Shown piece after piece: positions 16,269 to 24,665 of a stretch of DNA of 34,087 bases. The notes beneath the pieces were generated by a model. The model was not told where the DNA came from. It saw only the letters and a list, made by a program, of their open reading frames with translations, and made no database searches. Within the stretch, counting starts at the first letter, position 1. Each line of letters begins with the position of its first letter. Made by a program: the position numbers and the translations under genes. Source of the stretch: an uncultured Pelagibacteraceae bacterium (GTDB lineage: Bacteria; Pseudomonadota; Alphaproteobacteria; Pelagibacterales; Pelagibacteraceae); contig CACJWN010000012.1 of NCBI GenBank assembly GCA_902597175.1, positions 1-34,087 on the forward strand, written 5' to 3'.

Positions 16269-16378
16269 TATTTATTTTTTCTCTCTCTTTTAAGCTTTCT
16301 TTTTTCTTTAAAAGATAATTTGGCTTTTTTCATAAAGCTTCTATCTTTTTGGCTTTTACCCGAATATCTTTTTGACAT
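16268..16378 (-). CDS. Tiny basic protein, 36 aa
   Basis: A 36-codon ORF fills the gap between the FAH-family gene and SRAP: start 2 nt after the FAH stop, and stop overlapping the SRAP ATG by 1 nt. The product is highly basic with two parts, MSKRYSGKSQKDRSFMKKAK and LSFKEKRKLKRERKNK, probably helical and nucleic-acid binding. The exact abutment on both sides is strong evidence for a translated gene. No homologue is recognised. Confidence 0.6.
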   Translation of the reverse strand: MSKRYSGKSQKDRSFMKKAKLSFKEKRKLKRERKNK

Positions 16379-16380
16379 AA

Positions 16381-17217
16381 TTATTCATCTATTATTTCAT
16401 GAAATTGCTCACCTAGTCCATCTACTTTTAAGTGAAGTTTGTCACCCGTCTTTAGAAATTCAGGTTTTTCCATTTCCATTGCTGTACCAGCTGGTGTTCC
16501 GGTAGTGATAATTGTCCCAGGATACAGAGTCATAAATTTACTTATATAAGAAATTAAAAAATTGAAATTGAAAATCATTCTTTCCGTATTTCCAGTTTGC
16601 CTTCTGTTGCCATTAACATCTAACGCTAAATTAATATCATTTAAGTTTTTTATCTCATCTCTAGTTACAAGATAAGGCCCAGTTGGCCCTGCTATAGATT
16701 TACCTTTGATCCATTGACCTCCCCTTTCTTTTTGCCAAGACCTTTCAGATATGTCATTAACGATACAATAGCCAAATACATAATCTTGAGCATTTTCCTC
16801 CTTAATATATTTACCTTCACGGCCAATAATCATGCCAACTTCAACCTCATAATCCATTTTGCTAGCAGACTTAGGTTTTATTATTTTATCATTAGGACCC
16901 TGAATACATCCTGAACTTTTATTAAAAACAATTGGTTCAGTTGGTAATTTTGATTTGGTGCCTTCTGCATGTGCTTTATAGTTCAAACCTATTGCTAAAA
17001 AATCTATGGGATTTGAGATGCAAGAGCCAATTCTAATGTTTGAGTTAATTTCCTTTAGTTCAGATAATTTTATTCTTTTTAATTTATTTAATGTTTCTTC
17101 ATTAATTGTCTGTGGATTTAAATCTTTAATATGATCTGATAAATCCCTAATGACATTATTACTATCTAATGCAGCAACAATTTCACTTCCTAATTCACCA
17201 ACTCTTAATAATTTCAT
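16381..17217 (-). CDS. Fumarylacetoacetate hydrolase (FAH) family protein
   Basis: Divalent-metal enzyme of the FAH superfamily, which cleaves or decarboxylates beta-diketo and related acids. Seen: ISNPIDFLAIGLNYKAHAEGTK, the metal site DYEVEVGMIIG (E-x-E) and VNDISERSWQ (Asp), the catalytic GKSIAGPTGPYLVTRDEI and the end motif TIITTGTPAGTAMEM. The 278-aa length matches ureidoglycolate-lyase/2-keto-3-deoxy-arabinonate-dehydratase-like members. The first gene of a tight leftward group with the 36-aa protein, SRAP and the dioxygenase. Confidence 0.9.
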   Translation of the reverse strand: MKLLRVGELGSEIVAALDSNNVIRDLSDHIKDLNPQTINEETLNKLKRIKLSELKEINSNIRIGSCISNPIDFLAIGLNYKAHAEGTKSKLPTEPIVFNKSSGCIQGPNDKIIKPKSASKMDYEVEVGMIIGREGKYIKEENAQDYVFGYCIVNDISERSWQKERGGQWIKGKSIAGPTGPYLVTRDEIKNLNDINLALDVNGNRRQTGNTERMIFNFNFLISYISKFMTLYPGTIITTGTPAGTAMEMEKPEFLKTGDKLHLKVDGLGEQFHEIIDE

Positions 17218-17241
17218 TGATTAATTTTATTCTTGGAATCG

Positions 17242-17688
17242 CTATTTTACAAATCTTTTGATTCTTTCTTCAGTAGTCGTTTCAGGACCAGAGTAAGGTG
17301 TTTCGTAACTATTAGTCCTTGTTAGAACATCAATACCCTTAGTAAAAATAAAGATAAAAAAAACAATAAAAAAGACTGCAAATATTTTCGCAGGATTATA
17401 ATTCCCAGATTGAAAAACACTGACTGGTTGTTCTTGTTTTTTGTGAAAAAATTTAAAAGTTAAGTAAACTGCTATGATTAATCCAATATGCGCCATAACT
17501 ACTCCAGCCCAACCAAAAATAAAAGAGGTTACGCTAAATACATAGAGGCTAAATACAGTGGACCAAACAAAAGACAAAACAATTAAAATTTGAAGCCTTA
17601 CTGACTTTGGCAAGCTTCTTAAGTCGTTTTTACTATCATCAAACATGATGTTAGCTGCTTCAGTCATCCAATTTTTAAAACTTTCCAT
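17242..17688 (-). CDS. Membrane protein of unknown function
   Basis: A 148-aa protein with three predicted transmembrane helices (about residues 32-52, 57-80 and 101-118), a charged N-terminal amphipathic segment (FKNWMTEAANIMFDDSKNDLRSL) and a polar tail. It has a 24-bp gap to the downstream FAH-family gene on the same strand. No family recognised. Confidence 0.6.
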   Translation of the reverse strand: MESFKNWMTEAANIMFDDSKNDLRSLPKSVRLQILIVLSFVWSTVFSLYVFSVTSFIFGWAGVVMAHIGLIIAVYLTFKFFHKKQEQPVSVFQSGNYNPAKIFAVFFIVFFIFIFTKGIDVLTRTNSYETPYSGPETTTEERIKRFVK

Positions 17689-17726
17689 AACTGCCTTATA
17701 TACTTTTTAAATTGAAATTTAAATTA

Positions 17727-18305
17727 TTATAAATTTCGCACTAGTTTTCTTACTTTTTCCATATGTGAATTAAATTTTTCTTGTGTCATACCTGGTAAAA
17801 CCTCATAAAATCTTATGTAGGTTGTTTCCATTCCACCAAGCTTTAAAACTCCTGCTTTAATTCTCCTAAATGGAATATTTTGAAACCAGGTTTGAATTGA
17901 AAACCAATTTCCACCGTAAGACATAGACATTATAGCCTTTCTACCTTTCATCGCACCTGCAACAGGATAACCCCAATTACCAACAAGTCTTTTAAATGAG
18001 AAAAACCATTTAGGTGCTAGAGTTAGATCAATCCAATTTTCTAAAATTGCAGTTGCTCTCAGATTATAACAAGGTGAAATCATAAATAATACATCACTAG
18101 CTTCTAGTCTTTTTCTATAATCTAAAATTTGATCATTAGGGCCAGAGCCATCAAAAAAAGGAATCGGTTTTTCCTCATGTAAATTAATTAAATCAATTTG
18201 ATAACCTAATTTTTTTGCTTCTTCGATAAAAGTATCTCTTACGGAAGCATTAAATGATTTTTTTATGTCGTGATGGCCGTAAACAATAAAAATTTTTTTA
18301 GACAT
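17727..18305 (-). CDS. NAD(P)H-dependent flavodoxin-fold oxidoreductase (MdaB/NQO1-like)
   Basis: FMN- or FAD-binding quinone reductase family, 192 aa. Seen: KIFIVYGHHDIKKSFNASVRDTFIEEAKKLGYQIDLINLHEE (the NQO1/KefF-type N-terminus 'vl.gHP...S.n'), SDVLFMISPCYNLRATAILENWIDLTLAPKWFF (family 'Ad.ivfq.P.yw...PailK.w.D....', altered here) and KGRKAIMSMSYGG. The reaction is probably two-electron reduction of quinones or similar electrophiles. Two nt downstream of a 51-aa membrane protein gene, so they form one transcript. Confidence 0.83.
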   Translation of the reverse strand: MSKKIFIVYGHHDIKKSFNASVRDTFIEEAKKLGYQIDLINLHEEKPIPFFDGSGPNDQILDYRKRLEASDVLFMISPCYNLRATAILENWIDLTLAPKWFFSFKRLVGNWGYPVAGAMKGRKAIMSMSYGGNWFSIQTWFQNIPFRRIKAGVLKLGGMETTYIRFYEVLPGMTQEKFNSHMEKVRKLVRNL

Positions 18306-18307
18306 CT

Positions 18308-18463
18308 TTATTTGTCTATATCATTTTTTTCATTTTTTCGTATTAGAAATCCCGAACCTATCCCCACTGCAATGGCTGATATAACCCATGAGTATTCTTG
18401 TTCGCTGAAAAGAACTAATAGACCAAAACCTATAATGATTACCCCTAAAAGCTTATTATCCAT
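18308..18463 (-). CDS. Small membrane protein, 51 aa
   Basis: A short ORF translates to a protein with two predicted helices, KLLGVIIIGFGLLVLF and SWVISAIAVGIGSGFLI, ending in a charged tail. Its stop lies 2 nt before the flavodoxin-fold oxidoreductase ATG, the usual spacing of a real operon partner in this window. It might anchor or modulate that reductase; this is inference. Confidence 0.6.
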   Translation of the reverse strand: MDNKLLGVIIIGFGLLVLFSEQEYSWVISAIAVGIGSGFLIRKNEKNDIDK

Positions 18464-18490
18464 TGACAAATATAAACCTTATATTAAAGT
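18463..18490 (+). promoter_or_regulatory. Predicted sigma-70 promoter of the 63-aa gene
   Basis: Consensus TTGACA (18463-18468), 16-nt spacer, TAAAGT (18485-18490). The predicted start is just at the first leader hairpin. The -35 overlaps the start codon of the divergent membrane-protein gene. Confidence 0.5.
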
Positions 18491-18497
18491 TTACTTA

Positions 18498-18539
18498 CCC
18501 ATCTGTCATGGGAAAAAAGACTCGGCATTCGACATGCCG
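18498..18539 (+). promoter_or_regulatory. Two tandem leader hairpins
   Basis: CCCAT-CTGTC-ATGGG (18498-18512) and CGGCAT-TCGAC-ATGCCG (18523-18539) are perfect stems with 5-nt loops, in the 5' leader of the 63-aa gene. They may stabilise the mRNA or bind a regulator; neither has a following T-tract. Confidence 0.5.
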
Positions 18540-18584
18540 GACCTATAAAGGGTTGCAAAGTCGGTAGAAATGAAAGGAGTTGCT

Positions 18585-18776
18585 ATGAATAGATTTAGCA
18601 AACTGTATGGAAATTCTGCCGTTAAAAAAGCTGAGCAGAAACTCTCAATGCAGTTAAGTAAAAACCAAAAAGCCCCCGAGGCTAACGCCAATGGAACGGC
18701 TGGTTATTTGGTAAAAAACGGAAAAAATTCCGGAAAAATTTTGAAGCATTTAAAAACTGATAAAAATCAGCTTTAA
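18585..18776 (+). CDS. Small basic protein of unknown function, 63 aa
   Basis: Start chosen at the ATG 5 nt after an AAAGGAG Shine-Dalgarno sequence (the ATG at 18570 lies upstream of the SD). The protein is polar and Lys/Asn-rich (NRFSKLYGNSAVKKAEQKLSM, then an Ala/Gly/Asn linker and GKNSGKILKHLKTDKNQL), with no membrane segment. It is a stand-alone unit with a consensus -35, two hairpins in the leader, and a strong terminator, the layout of an abundantly made small protein. Function unknown. Confidence 0.65.
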   Translation: MNRFSKLYGNSAVKKAEQKLSMQLSKNQKAPEANANGTAGYLVKNGKNSGKILKHLKTDKNQL

Positions 18777-18787
18777 ACTTTTATAGG

Positions 18788-18809
18788 GTGGGGACTTTAA
18801 AATCCCCAC
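18788..18809 (+). terminator. Hairpin terminator
   Basis: Perfect 7-bp GC-rich stem GTGGGGA / TCCCCAC with an 8-nt AT loop, followed by a weak T-rich stretch before rlmN. Confidence 0.7.
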
Positions 18810-18831
18810 TCAAGTCTTTAATATCCTTCCA

Positions 18832-19923
18832 ATGGAAAAACAAAATTTTTATGATCTAAATTTTGATCAACTAAAAGCTTTTTTAATTGAAAAAGGAGAA
18901 GTTGAGCCGAAAAAGGCAAAGATGAGATCTCAACAACTTTTCAACGCAGTTTATAAAAAAAATATAAAAAGTTTTGACGAGCTTACAACATTTGGAGTTG
19001 AACTCAGAGGTAAGATCAAAGATTTGATTAGTTTAGAAAAACCAAAAATTATAGATGTTCAAAAATCTAAAGATGGGACTATAAAATTTCTTTTAGAACT
19101 CAAAGATAAACGTAATGTTGAGACAGTCCTTATTCCGGATAAATCTCAAAGCAGATATACAATTTGTTTGTCTGTATCAGTGGGCTGTTATCTCTCTTGT
19201 GAATTTTGTGCAACAGCTCAAATTTCAAAAAAATTAGTAAGAAATTTATCACCAGGTGAAATAATTTCGCAAATAATTTTGAGTAAAGACTATATTAATG
19301 ATTGGTCAACACAGAAAAAAATAACCAATCAAGTATTGATGGGTGAAGGCTCGCCTTTTTTGAATTTAGATAACGTTAAAGTTGCAATTGATAACTCAAA
19401 AAATAAAGATGGCCTAGAATACGGAAGAACTAGAATTACAGTAAGTACAGTAGGAGTAGGAACTAAAAAAGATAATTTAGATGCAATAGAGTGGGCTGCA
19501 AATGAATTAGATGTTTATCTTGCATGGAGCCTACATAGTTCAATTCCAAAACACAGATCAGAATTAATGCCAATAAATGACAAATATTCAATTAATTCAT
19601 TATTACCAAAACTGAAAAAATATTACGAAAAAACAAAATTACCTATTTTTATTGAGTGGATATGTTTAGATGAGAATTTGACAGATGCACACGCTAAAGA
19701 ACTGATAAAGATCATGAAAAAAGTTCCTTCAAAATTAAATTTAATTGAGTTTAATCCTTTATCAAATAAAGATTTTAAACCAGCAACTAAAGAAAAAATT
19801 GATAAGTTTTCAAAGACAATTCAAGATGCAGGTTTTCTTTCTCTATTTAGAAGAAGTAGAGGTAGAGACATAAATGCATCTTGTGGATCTCTAGCTAATA
19901 GTAAAGCTATACTTAATGGATAA
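18832..19923 (+). CDS. rlmN: 23S rRNA / tRNA adenine-C2 methyltransferase
   Basis: Radical-SAM enzyme that methylates A2503 of 23S rRNA and A37 of some tRNAs. Seen: the radical-SAM CxxxCxxC in VGCYLSCEFCATAQ near residue 120, LVRNLSPGEII, NQVLMGEGSPFLNLDNV (family 'v.MGmGEPl.N', altered to GEGSP), RITVSTVG, LAWSLHSS, and the methyl-carrier cysteine in INASCGSL near the C-terminus. 363 aa, full length. Its 3' end overlaps the next gene by 8 nt. Confidence 0.95.
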   Translation: MEKQNFYDLNFDQLKAFLIEKGEVEPKKAKMRSQQLFNAVYKKNIKSFDELTTFGVELRGKIKDLISLEKPKIIDVQKSKDGTIKFLLELKDKRNVETVLIPDKSQSRYTICLSVSVGCYLSCEFCATAQISKKLVRNLSPGEIISQIILSKDYINDWSTQKKITNQVLMGEGSPFLNLDNVKVAIDNSKNKDGLEYGRTRITVSTVGVGTKKDNLDAIEWAANELDVYLAWSLHSSIPKHRSELMPINDKYSINSLLPKLKKYYEKTKLPIFIEWICLDENLTDAHAKELIKIMKKVPSKLNLIEFNPLSNKDFKPATKEKIDKFSKTIQDAGFLSLFRRSRGRDINASCGSLANSKAILNG

Positions 19924-20863
19924 TTTACATATTTTTTTAGGTGCAACAGTTGCTGACGCAGCTACTAGACCTTTACACTGGGTTTATGATCCTAAAAAAT
20001 TGAAAAATTATATCAAAGGTAAGAAAGAGATAGCTTTTTTAAAAAAAAACAAAAGTCCTTTCTATTCAATAAAAACTGGAAAAGTATCTGGCTACAACGA
20101 TATAGGACAGGTTATGTTCAAGACATTAATGCAAACTAAAAAAAAATCTGAAATTTTAAAAGTTTTTAAAAGAAATATTATTTTAAATTTTGGCCCAGGC
20201 TCAGCTTATTGGAGAAACTTGAAAATTAGAAAAAAATATAAAAAGATTAAATGGAAAAAACCTTTAAATGGCCCTTGGATTCATCAAAATGTACTAGAAA
20301 CAATTCAAAATATTAAAATGAGGAAAAGTACCACTGGTGGGACTAAAGTAAACGAGTCCGATGGTTACTGTGCTGCTCTCCCTTATTATCTTTATAATAA
20401 TAATGAAAAAGATTTAAAAAGAGTAATCAAAAGCGTTGCTAATTCTAAAATAAACGAAACCTACGCTTTAGCTAAACTTAAAATTATTAGTTTAGCAAAT
20501 GATAACAAGAAAGATCCAATTCGATTTTTCTTAAGAAAATATAAAAGAAACCGATACTTCAAAGATGTAATAAATAATATTAAAAAGGTATTAAGAGCAA
20601 AAAGAGAAAATCATACAAAAACAGTAAGAAAATTTGGAAAAGCTTGCAGTTATCCTGGTACCTTTATGGGATCCATGCATGCAATGATAACTTCTAATAA
20701 TTATAAGTCAGCTATCAACAAAACTATTAAAGCTGGAGGATGTAATTGTTCTAGAGCTAATTTTGTCGGCGCTTACTTTGCTGCTCTTAAAGGATATAAA
20801 AACATTCCATCTAAATGGATAAAAAAAACACAACCTGCTAAAAATATTTTAAAATATATTTAG
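19916..20863 (+). CDS. ADP-ribosylglycohydrolase-fold protein (crystallin J1-like branch)
   Basis: All-alpha protein related to DraG/ARH enzymes, 315 aa. Seen: GATVADAATRPLHWVYDP at the N-terminus (family 'Ga..aDAlG...hw.yd') and GGCNCSRANFVGAYFAALKG near residue 275, where true ARHs have 'GGDtDT.aai.GallGA'. The metal-binding aspartates are thus changed to Cys/Asn/Ser, as in J1-crystallin-like relatives, so ADP-ribose hydrolysis is doubtful. N-terminal Asp12 of the VADA motif remains. It overlaps rlmN by 8 nt and the convergent DruA-like gene by 4 nt. Because it is coupled to rlmN I treat it as core genome, not island. Confidence 0.78.
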   Translation: MDNLHIFLGATVADAATRPLHWVYDPKKLKNYIKGKKEIAFLKKNKSPFYSIKTGKVSGYNDIGQVMFKTLMQTKKKSEILKVFKRNIILNFGPGSAYWRNLKIRKKYKKIKWKKPLNGPWIHQNVLETIQNIKMRKSTTGGTKVNESDGYCAALPYYLYNNNEKDLKRVIKSVANSKINETYALAKLKIISLANDNKKDPIRFFLRKYKRNRYFKDVINNIKKVLRAKRENHTKTVRKFGKACSYPGTFMGSMHAMITSNNYKSAINKTIKAGGCNCSRANFVGAYFAALKGYKNIPSKWIKKTQPAKNILKYI

Positions 20864-22833
20864 CTTATTTTTGAAAACAAACTTAAGTTTTTTTCTTTAT
20901 CTGGATTATTTATTAAAATTTTTTCAAATATTTTTGATAAAGATTTAGAATTGAGGTTTTCTAAGTTTTGTAACGTTTCTGTTCTAATTATCCTATTAAG
21001 GAGCCATCTTTTGCTCCAAGCTTTGGTAATCTCGTTAATCGAAGAACAATGAGAAAAATTTGAGAGTTTTTTTAAACCATATAAATATTTGATGATTTCT
21101 TTTTTATCCTTATGAAAAAAAACGTAATTTTTTCTCTTTTGACTGTGCATTAATATTTTTTCAGGAGGAAGGTTTAAAATTCTTAAGCCAATAATAATTT
21201 TTCTTATTTTATGACTATGGCCTTTACCCGAGATACTTTTCTTTTTAAATTTTTTTGCCTTTTGAGTAAGTCTATCCATTAAGTCACTTGTTTTTTGGCT
21301 TATATGATAACTACCAATACCTTCTGTTGTTCCAGCCTCGTTCCATACAAGGTTAGTTTTAAGTTTAGGAAAATCTTTTTTTAATAATTTCAATCGATTG
21401 TACTGACTACTTAACGACCCATATAAACTTGAGACAGTCAAAAAAATAATTTTAGCCGGTTTAATTAGGTTTCTTCCAGCTACCGCAGATGAAATAATAC
21501 TTACTTCTTTCTTATAATTTTCCTCATATTTTTCTAAAACGTTTTTTGATGTGGAAAGTAATGTTACAAGTTTTCCACCTATAAGTTCATTATATGGTGC
21601 TACAGCTCCACACACATTTAAATCTGCTGCTTGAGTACTATAAATATTTTGTCTCATATACTCTAAGCCGATATTAATTGCTCTTCTACCTTCGTTTGTT
21701 TGAATTAGAACTATAATAGCCTTTTTTGGATTTGTTTTGAGTTTGAAATCATTAAAAATTTTTCGTGCGTACAAAAGCTTGGATAATCTTTTAGCTCTTT
21801 TCTTTTTATACATGGGTTCTTCAGATTTTGATCTAGGCGTCTCTGCTTCTCTTCTTGTTTTAATCTTAATTTTTGTTTTCAGTTCTTTTTTTTCGTCTAA
21901 GTGCTCCTCATCTCGATATTGATCAGATAGTTTTCTAAATTTATCAATTATTTTTGCTGAGGGTTTTGAAATGTCACTTTTAGAAAGATTAAAATCATCA
22001 TATCTAGTTTCTTTAATAGTTTTGTCTATAGAGTTTAAAAGTGCCTCAGAAACCTCATTAATTCTTATATTTTTATCTCTAATCTCCTCTATCAAAGAAA
22101 TATAATTATCCCAGCGTAAGAAGTTGTTACGACCAATATTATTAAAAAATGGATTTACGAGTTGAAAAATTCCAATCACTGGTTTGTTTGGTCTAGCTCC
22201 ATTTCTTACTAAGAACGGCATAGTCCTTGCATTAGCAGTTTGATAAGGCATAGACCAAGTCAACCTGAAGTATCTCCAAATATCTAATAATCTAAGATTT
22301 GTAATACTGCATCTTTCCTCTAAAAAACAATGCTGAATTTCAGGTTTTATAACTTTATTTAATTCTTCTAATTTATCTTTTTCATTTTTTATTTTATTTA
22401 CGTTCTGGAAAATTTTCTTTAGCTCATTACCATCATCAACAAGTGTATCTATTGATTTTATTTTTGAGCCAATAGGCGGATATCTTAACTTTCTTATAAA
22501 TTTTGCATCTATAGGATTATCGATATCTGTGTGAGCTGCGTTTAAATTAGACTCTCTTGCTTTTAGTTTATCTTCAGAATTTGAACCAAATTTTGGAGGA
22601 TTGACAATGAAACCTTCTCTGCATATTTCAACTGACCAGTTAACTTCAATTAAATCCGCAAGCAAGCTACAAAACGATGCAAACTTAATTGAGTCAGTCG
22701 TTGTGCCAAGACTATCAGTTTTTCCTCTAAGTTCGGCAACTATATCAAATGAACTATCTTCTTTTTTTTCTATTATCTTATCTTTAAGATAATTTATGTC
22801 TTCTAATTTAAGATCTGGTTCAATTACAGACAT
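20860..22833 (-). CDS. DruA-family (DUF4338) protein, candidate antiphage effector
   Basis: A 657-aa protein whose middle matches the DruA/DUF4338 pattern: residues 186-242 WRYFRLTWSMPYQTANARTM, a PFLVR..ARPNKPVIGIF segment and RNNFLRWD (family 'R.l.yLvrD......piG...l.s......RD.wIGW'); residues 407-440 VCGAVAPYNELIGGKLVTLL ('l...PyN.LlGGkL.A.l'); residues 467-480 TVSSLYGSLSSQYNRL; residues 497-511 WNEAGTTEGIGSYHI. DruA is a component of type I Druantia antiphage systems, but the biochemical role of this family is poorly defined. The N-terminal 180 residues are not recognised; a Lys-rich insert (305-350) separates the two core parts. Last gene of the leftward island operon; its start is 12 nt after the GHKL stop with a weak SD. 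Confidence 0.68.
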   Translation of the reverse strand: MSVIEPDLKLEDINYLKDKIIEKKEDSSFDIVAELRGKTDSLGTTTDSIKFASFCSLLADLIEVNWSVEICREGFIVNPPKFGSNSEDKLKARESNLNAAHTDIDNPIDAKFIRKLRYPPIGSKIKSIDTLVDDGNELKKIFQNVNKIKNEKDKLEELNKVIKPEIQHCFLEERCSITNLRLLDIWRYFRLTWSMPYQTANARTMPFLVRNGARPNKPVIGIFQLVNPFFNNIGRNNFLRWDNYISLIEEIRDKNIRINEVSEALLNSIDKTIKETRYDDFNLSKSDISKPSAKIIDKFRKLSDQYRDEEHLDEKKELKTKIKIKTRREAETPRSKSEEPMYKKKRAKRLSKLLYARKIFNDFKLKTNPKKAIIVLIQTNEGRRAINIGLEYMRQNIYSTQAADLNVCGAVAPYNELIGGKLVTLLSTSKNVLEKYEENYKKEVSIISSAVAGRNLIKPAKIIFLTVSSLYGSLSSQYNRLKLLKKDFPKLKTNLVWNEAGTTEGIGSYHISQKTSDLMDRLTQKAKKFKKKSISGKGHSHKIRKIIIGLRILNLPPEKILMHSQKRKNYVFFHKDKKEIIKYLYGLKKLSNFSHCSSINEITKAWSKRWLLNRIIRTETLQNLENLNSKSLSKIFEKILINNPDKEKNLSLFSKIS

Positions 22834-22845
22834 ATTGATAAATAC

Positions 22846-24651
22846 CTAGTTGGGTAGTTTATCATCAAGTTCTTGTACATCATCTAGGTTAAACTTTTCC
22901 ACAAAAGTATCAGCTGTAACATGAAGATGTCTAGACCACTCGGTCATTTCTGTAAAATACCATCTTTTACCTTCATCAGCTGCTCCTAATGAAGACTCAC
23001 CGATTGCAGATATTAGAAGTTTTAAAGACTCTTTCATAAAATCATCACAACGCGGGTTCATCCATATCTTTTTGAAGAAATTGTGATCTTTATTTATAAA
23101 GTATTCTCTTACACCACCAACCGGGTTACATCTAAAAAATGGAGCATGTTCACCCGCTTCTTCGTAATCGAAGTTTCTTTTTGATGAAGCATATTGTGGA
23201 GTAATTTCTGCTTTAACTTTTTCTCTATCAATATCATCAGTTTTCAGAGCTTTTTTTCTTCGCTCAACCTCTAAGTCGATTACCTTTTCTAAATTTTTAG
23301 TGGCAAGTTCTTCTGTCCTTTGCTTCTTCTTTTCTTGAACGGGATCTGAACCCTCTCTATTAAGTATTGGATCAGAAGCATCGATCGCTTGTATCGCGGC
23401 ATTTGCATCTTCTAGTTTATTTATCTCTTCATTCATAAATGCTTTATTAACATCTTTATATAAGTTAGCGGCTTCGGTCATCAATTTAACCCAACCATCT
23501 GAGTTTAAAGTTTTAAAAGGCAGGTTAACGTATTGTTTATTAGTTGAAATACCAAAAGACTCATCCAAAGAAGATGGAAAATTTATTTCAATTTTATAAT
23601 TAATGTCATAAGCTTGAAATACTCTTGACTTTTTAGCTTCGCTAGGAATATGCCTCATGCAATCAATAAATCTTCCTTGTCTATAAAAAAGCAGACCATT
23701 ATGCTCTCTTAAGATTTTTTGTCTTATAGAACTGTTTCTACCTACCGGAGGGTTTTGGCCATCTTTTGATCCAAATCTAGGTGGAAACCTGGACATTCTT
23801 ACTTCTGCATTAATAGTTTTCTCTTCACCCTCTGATGAAATTTTAAAGGGCCATTGCCAAGTCTCATATTCAATTGCCTTTGTGTTATTTGGTCCACAAC
23901 TTTCAACGTGTTCACATGAACTATCTATAAATAAAGGATCTATTGGTTTAACTTGATTTCCTAAAACGCTTATTATTAAACCATCTTTAAGATTTCTCCA
24001 GTAAGACATAGAAACTCTCCAACCTAAATTATTTCTAATTGCTTCATCAGTTTTCCATGTCATTCGATCACACTTGTTCCAAACAACTATTGTCCCCGTT
24101 TTATCTTCAGAAAAATTTTCATCTAGGCACTCTTGAACAAAATCTGGAAGACTATTTGCTTCTTTTTCTAAAGGGAGTTGAGTGGTATTTAACTTTATAA
24201 GTTCATCAATATCTACTGTTATAGTTCTCCATTTATTATCCTCCTCATTCTTTGTAAAGACAGAGAACGATCTTGTTTGACTAATTGAAGATTTAGGTAA
24301 TCCATGACCAAATCTTCCATATCCTTTTCTTTTGAGAGGCGTATTAGCTGATGGTCTATGTGTTCCTCCAATTTTACACGCTGTATGTAAAAAATCTTTA
24401 GGCATACCTGTGCCATTATCAATTACTGCTAAAGACTCTGGCTGATTTGTCCCTGCCTTGTTTTTTGCAGCTATAAAAATCTTAGAAGCATTAGCTTCGT
24501 AAGCATTATCAATTATTTCATATAAAGCATTGCCTGTATTTTTATAGCCAGAGTTTCGCTCACTCTCATAAAAATTAGCTGGATCTATAAACGATCTGTC
24601 TTTTTTATTTTTTTCTGCAATTACTGTTTGTGCTTTTAGTTCTGGGTGCAT
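22846..24651 (-). CDS. GHKL (MORC/MutL/Hsp90-like) ATPase
   Basis: A 601-aa protein with a complete Bergerat ATP site: N-box YEIIDNAYEA (Glu45, Asn49), G1 VIDNGTGMP (Asp78), G2 GYGRFGHGLPKSS (110-122). It is followed by an S5-like transducer half ending HNGLLFYRQGRFIDCMR, as in prokaryotic MORC-like proteins, then a charged coiled coil (~residues 410-480) and a C-terminal domain with PFFRCNPVGGVREYFINKDH. Histidine-kinase H-box and MutL endonuclease motifs are absent. ATP-driven dimer closure on DNA or on a partner protein is the family mode. Strong AGGAG SD; 14 nt after the sigma-like gene. Prokaryotic MORC-type ATPases are known from restriction-like gene neighbourhoods, and this context fits. 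Confidence 0.85.
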   Translation of the reverse strand: MHPELKAQTVIAEKNKKDRSFIDPANFYESERNSGYKNTGNALYEIIDNAYEANASKIFIAAKNKAGTNQPESLAVIDNGTGMPKDFLHTACKIGGTHRPSANTPLKRKGYGRFGHGLPKSSISQTRSFSVFTKNEEDNKWRTITVDIDELIKLNTTQLPLEKEANSLPDFVQECLDENFSEDKTGTIVVWNKCDRMTWKTDEAIRNNLGWRVSMSYWRNLKDGLIISVLGNQVKPIDPLFIDSSCEHVESCGPNNTKAIEYETWQWPFKISSEGEEKTINAEVRMSRFPPRFGSKDGQNPPVGRNSSIRQKILREHNGLLFYRQGRFIDCMRHIPSEAKKSRVFQAYDINYKIEINFPSSLDESFGISTNKQYVNLPFKTLNSDGWVKLMTEAANLYKDVNKAFMNEEINKLEDANAAIQAIDASDPILNREGSDPVQEKKKQRTEELATKNLEKVIDLEVERRKKALKTDDIDREKVKAEITPQYASSKRNFDYEEAGEHAPFFRCNPVGGVREYFINKDHNFFKKIWMNPRCDDFMKESLKLLISAIGESSLGAADEGKRWYFTEMTEWSRHLHVTADTFVEKFNLDDVQELDDKLPN

Positions 24652-24665
24652 TTTTTCTCCTATAG

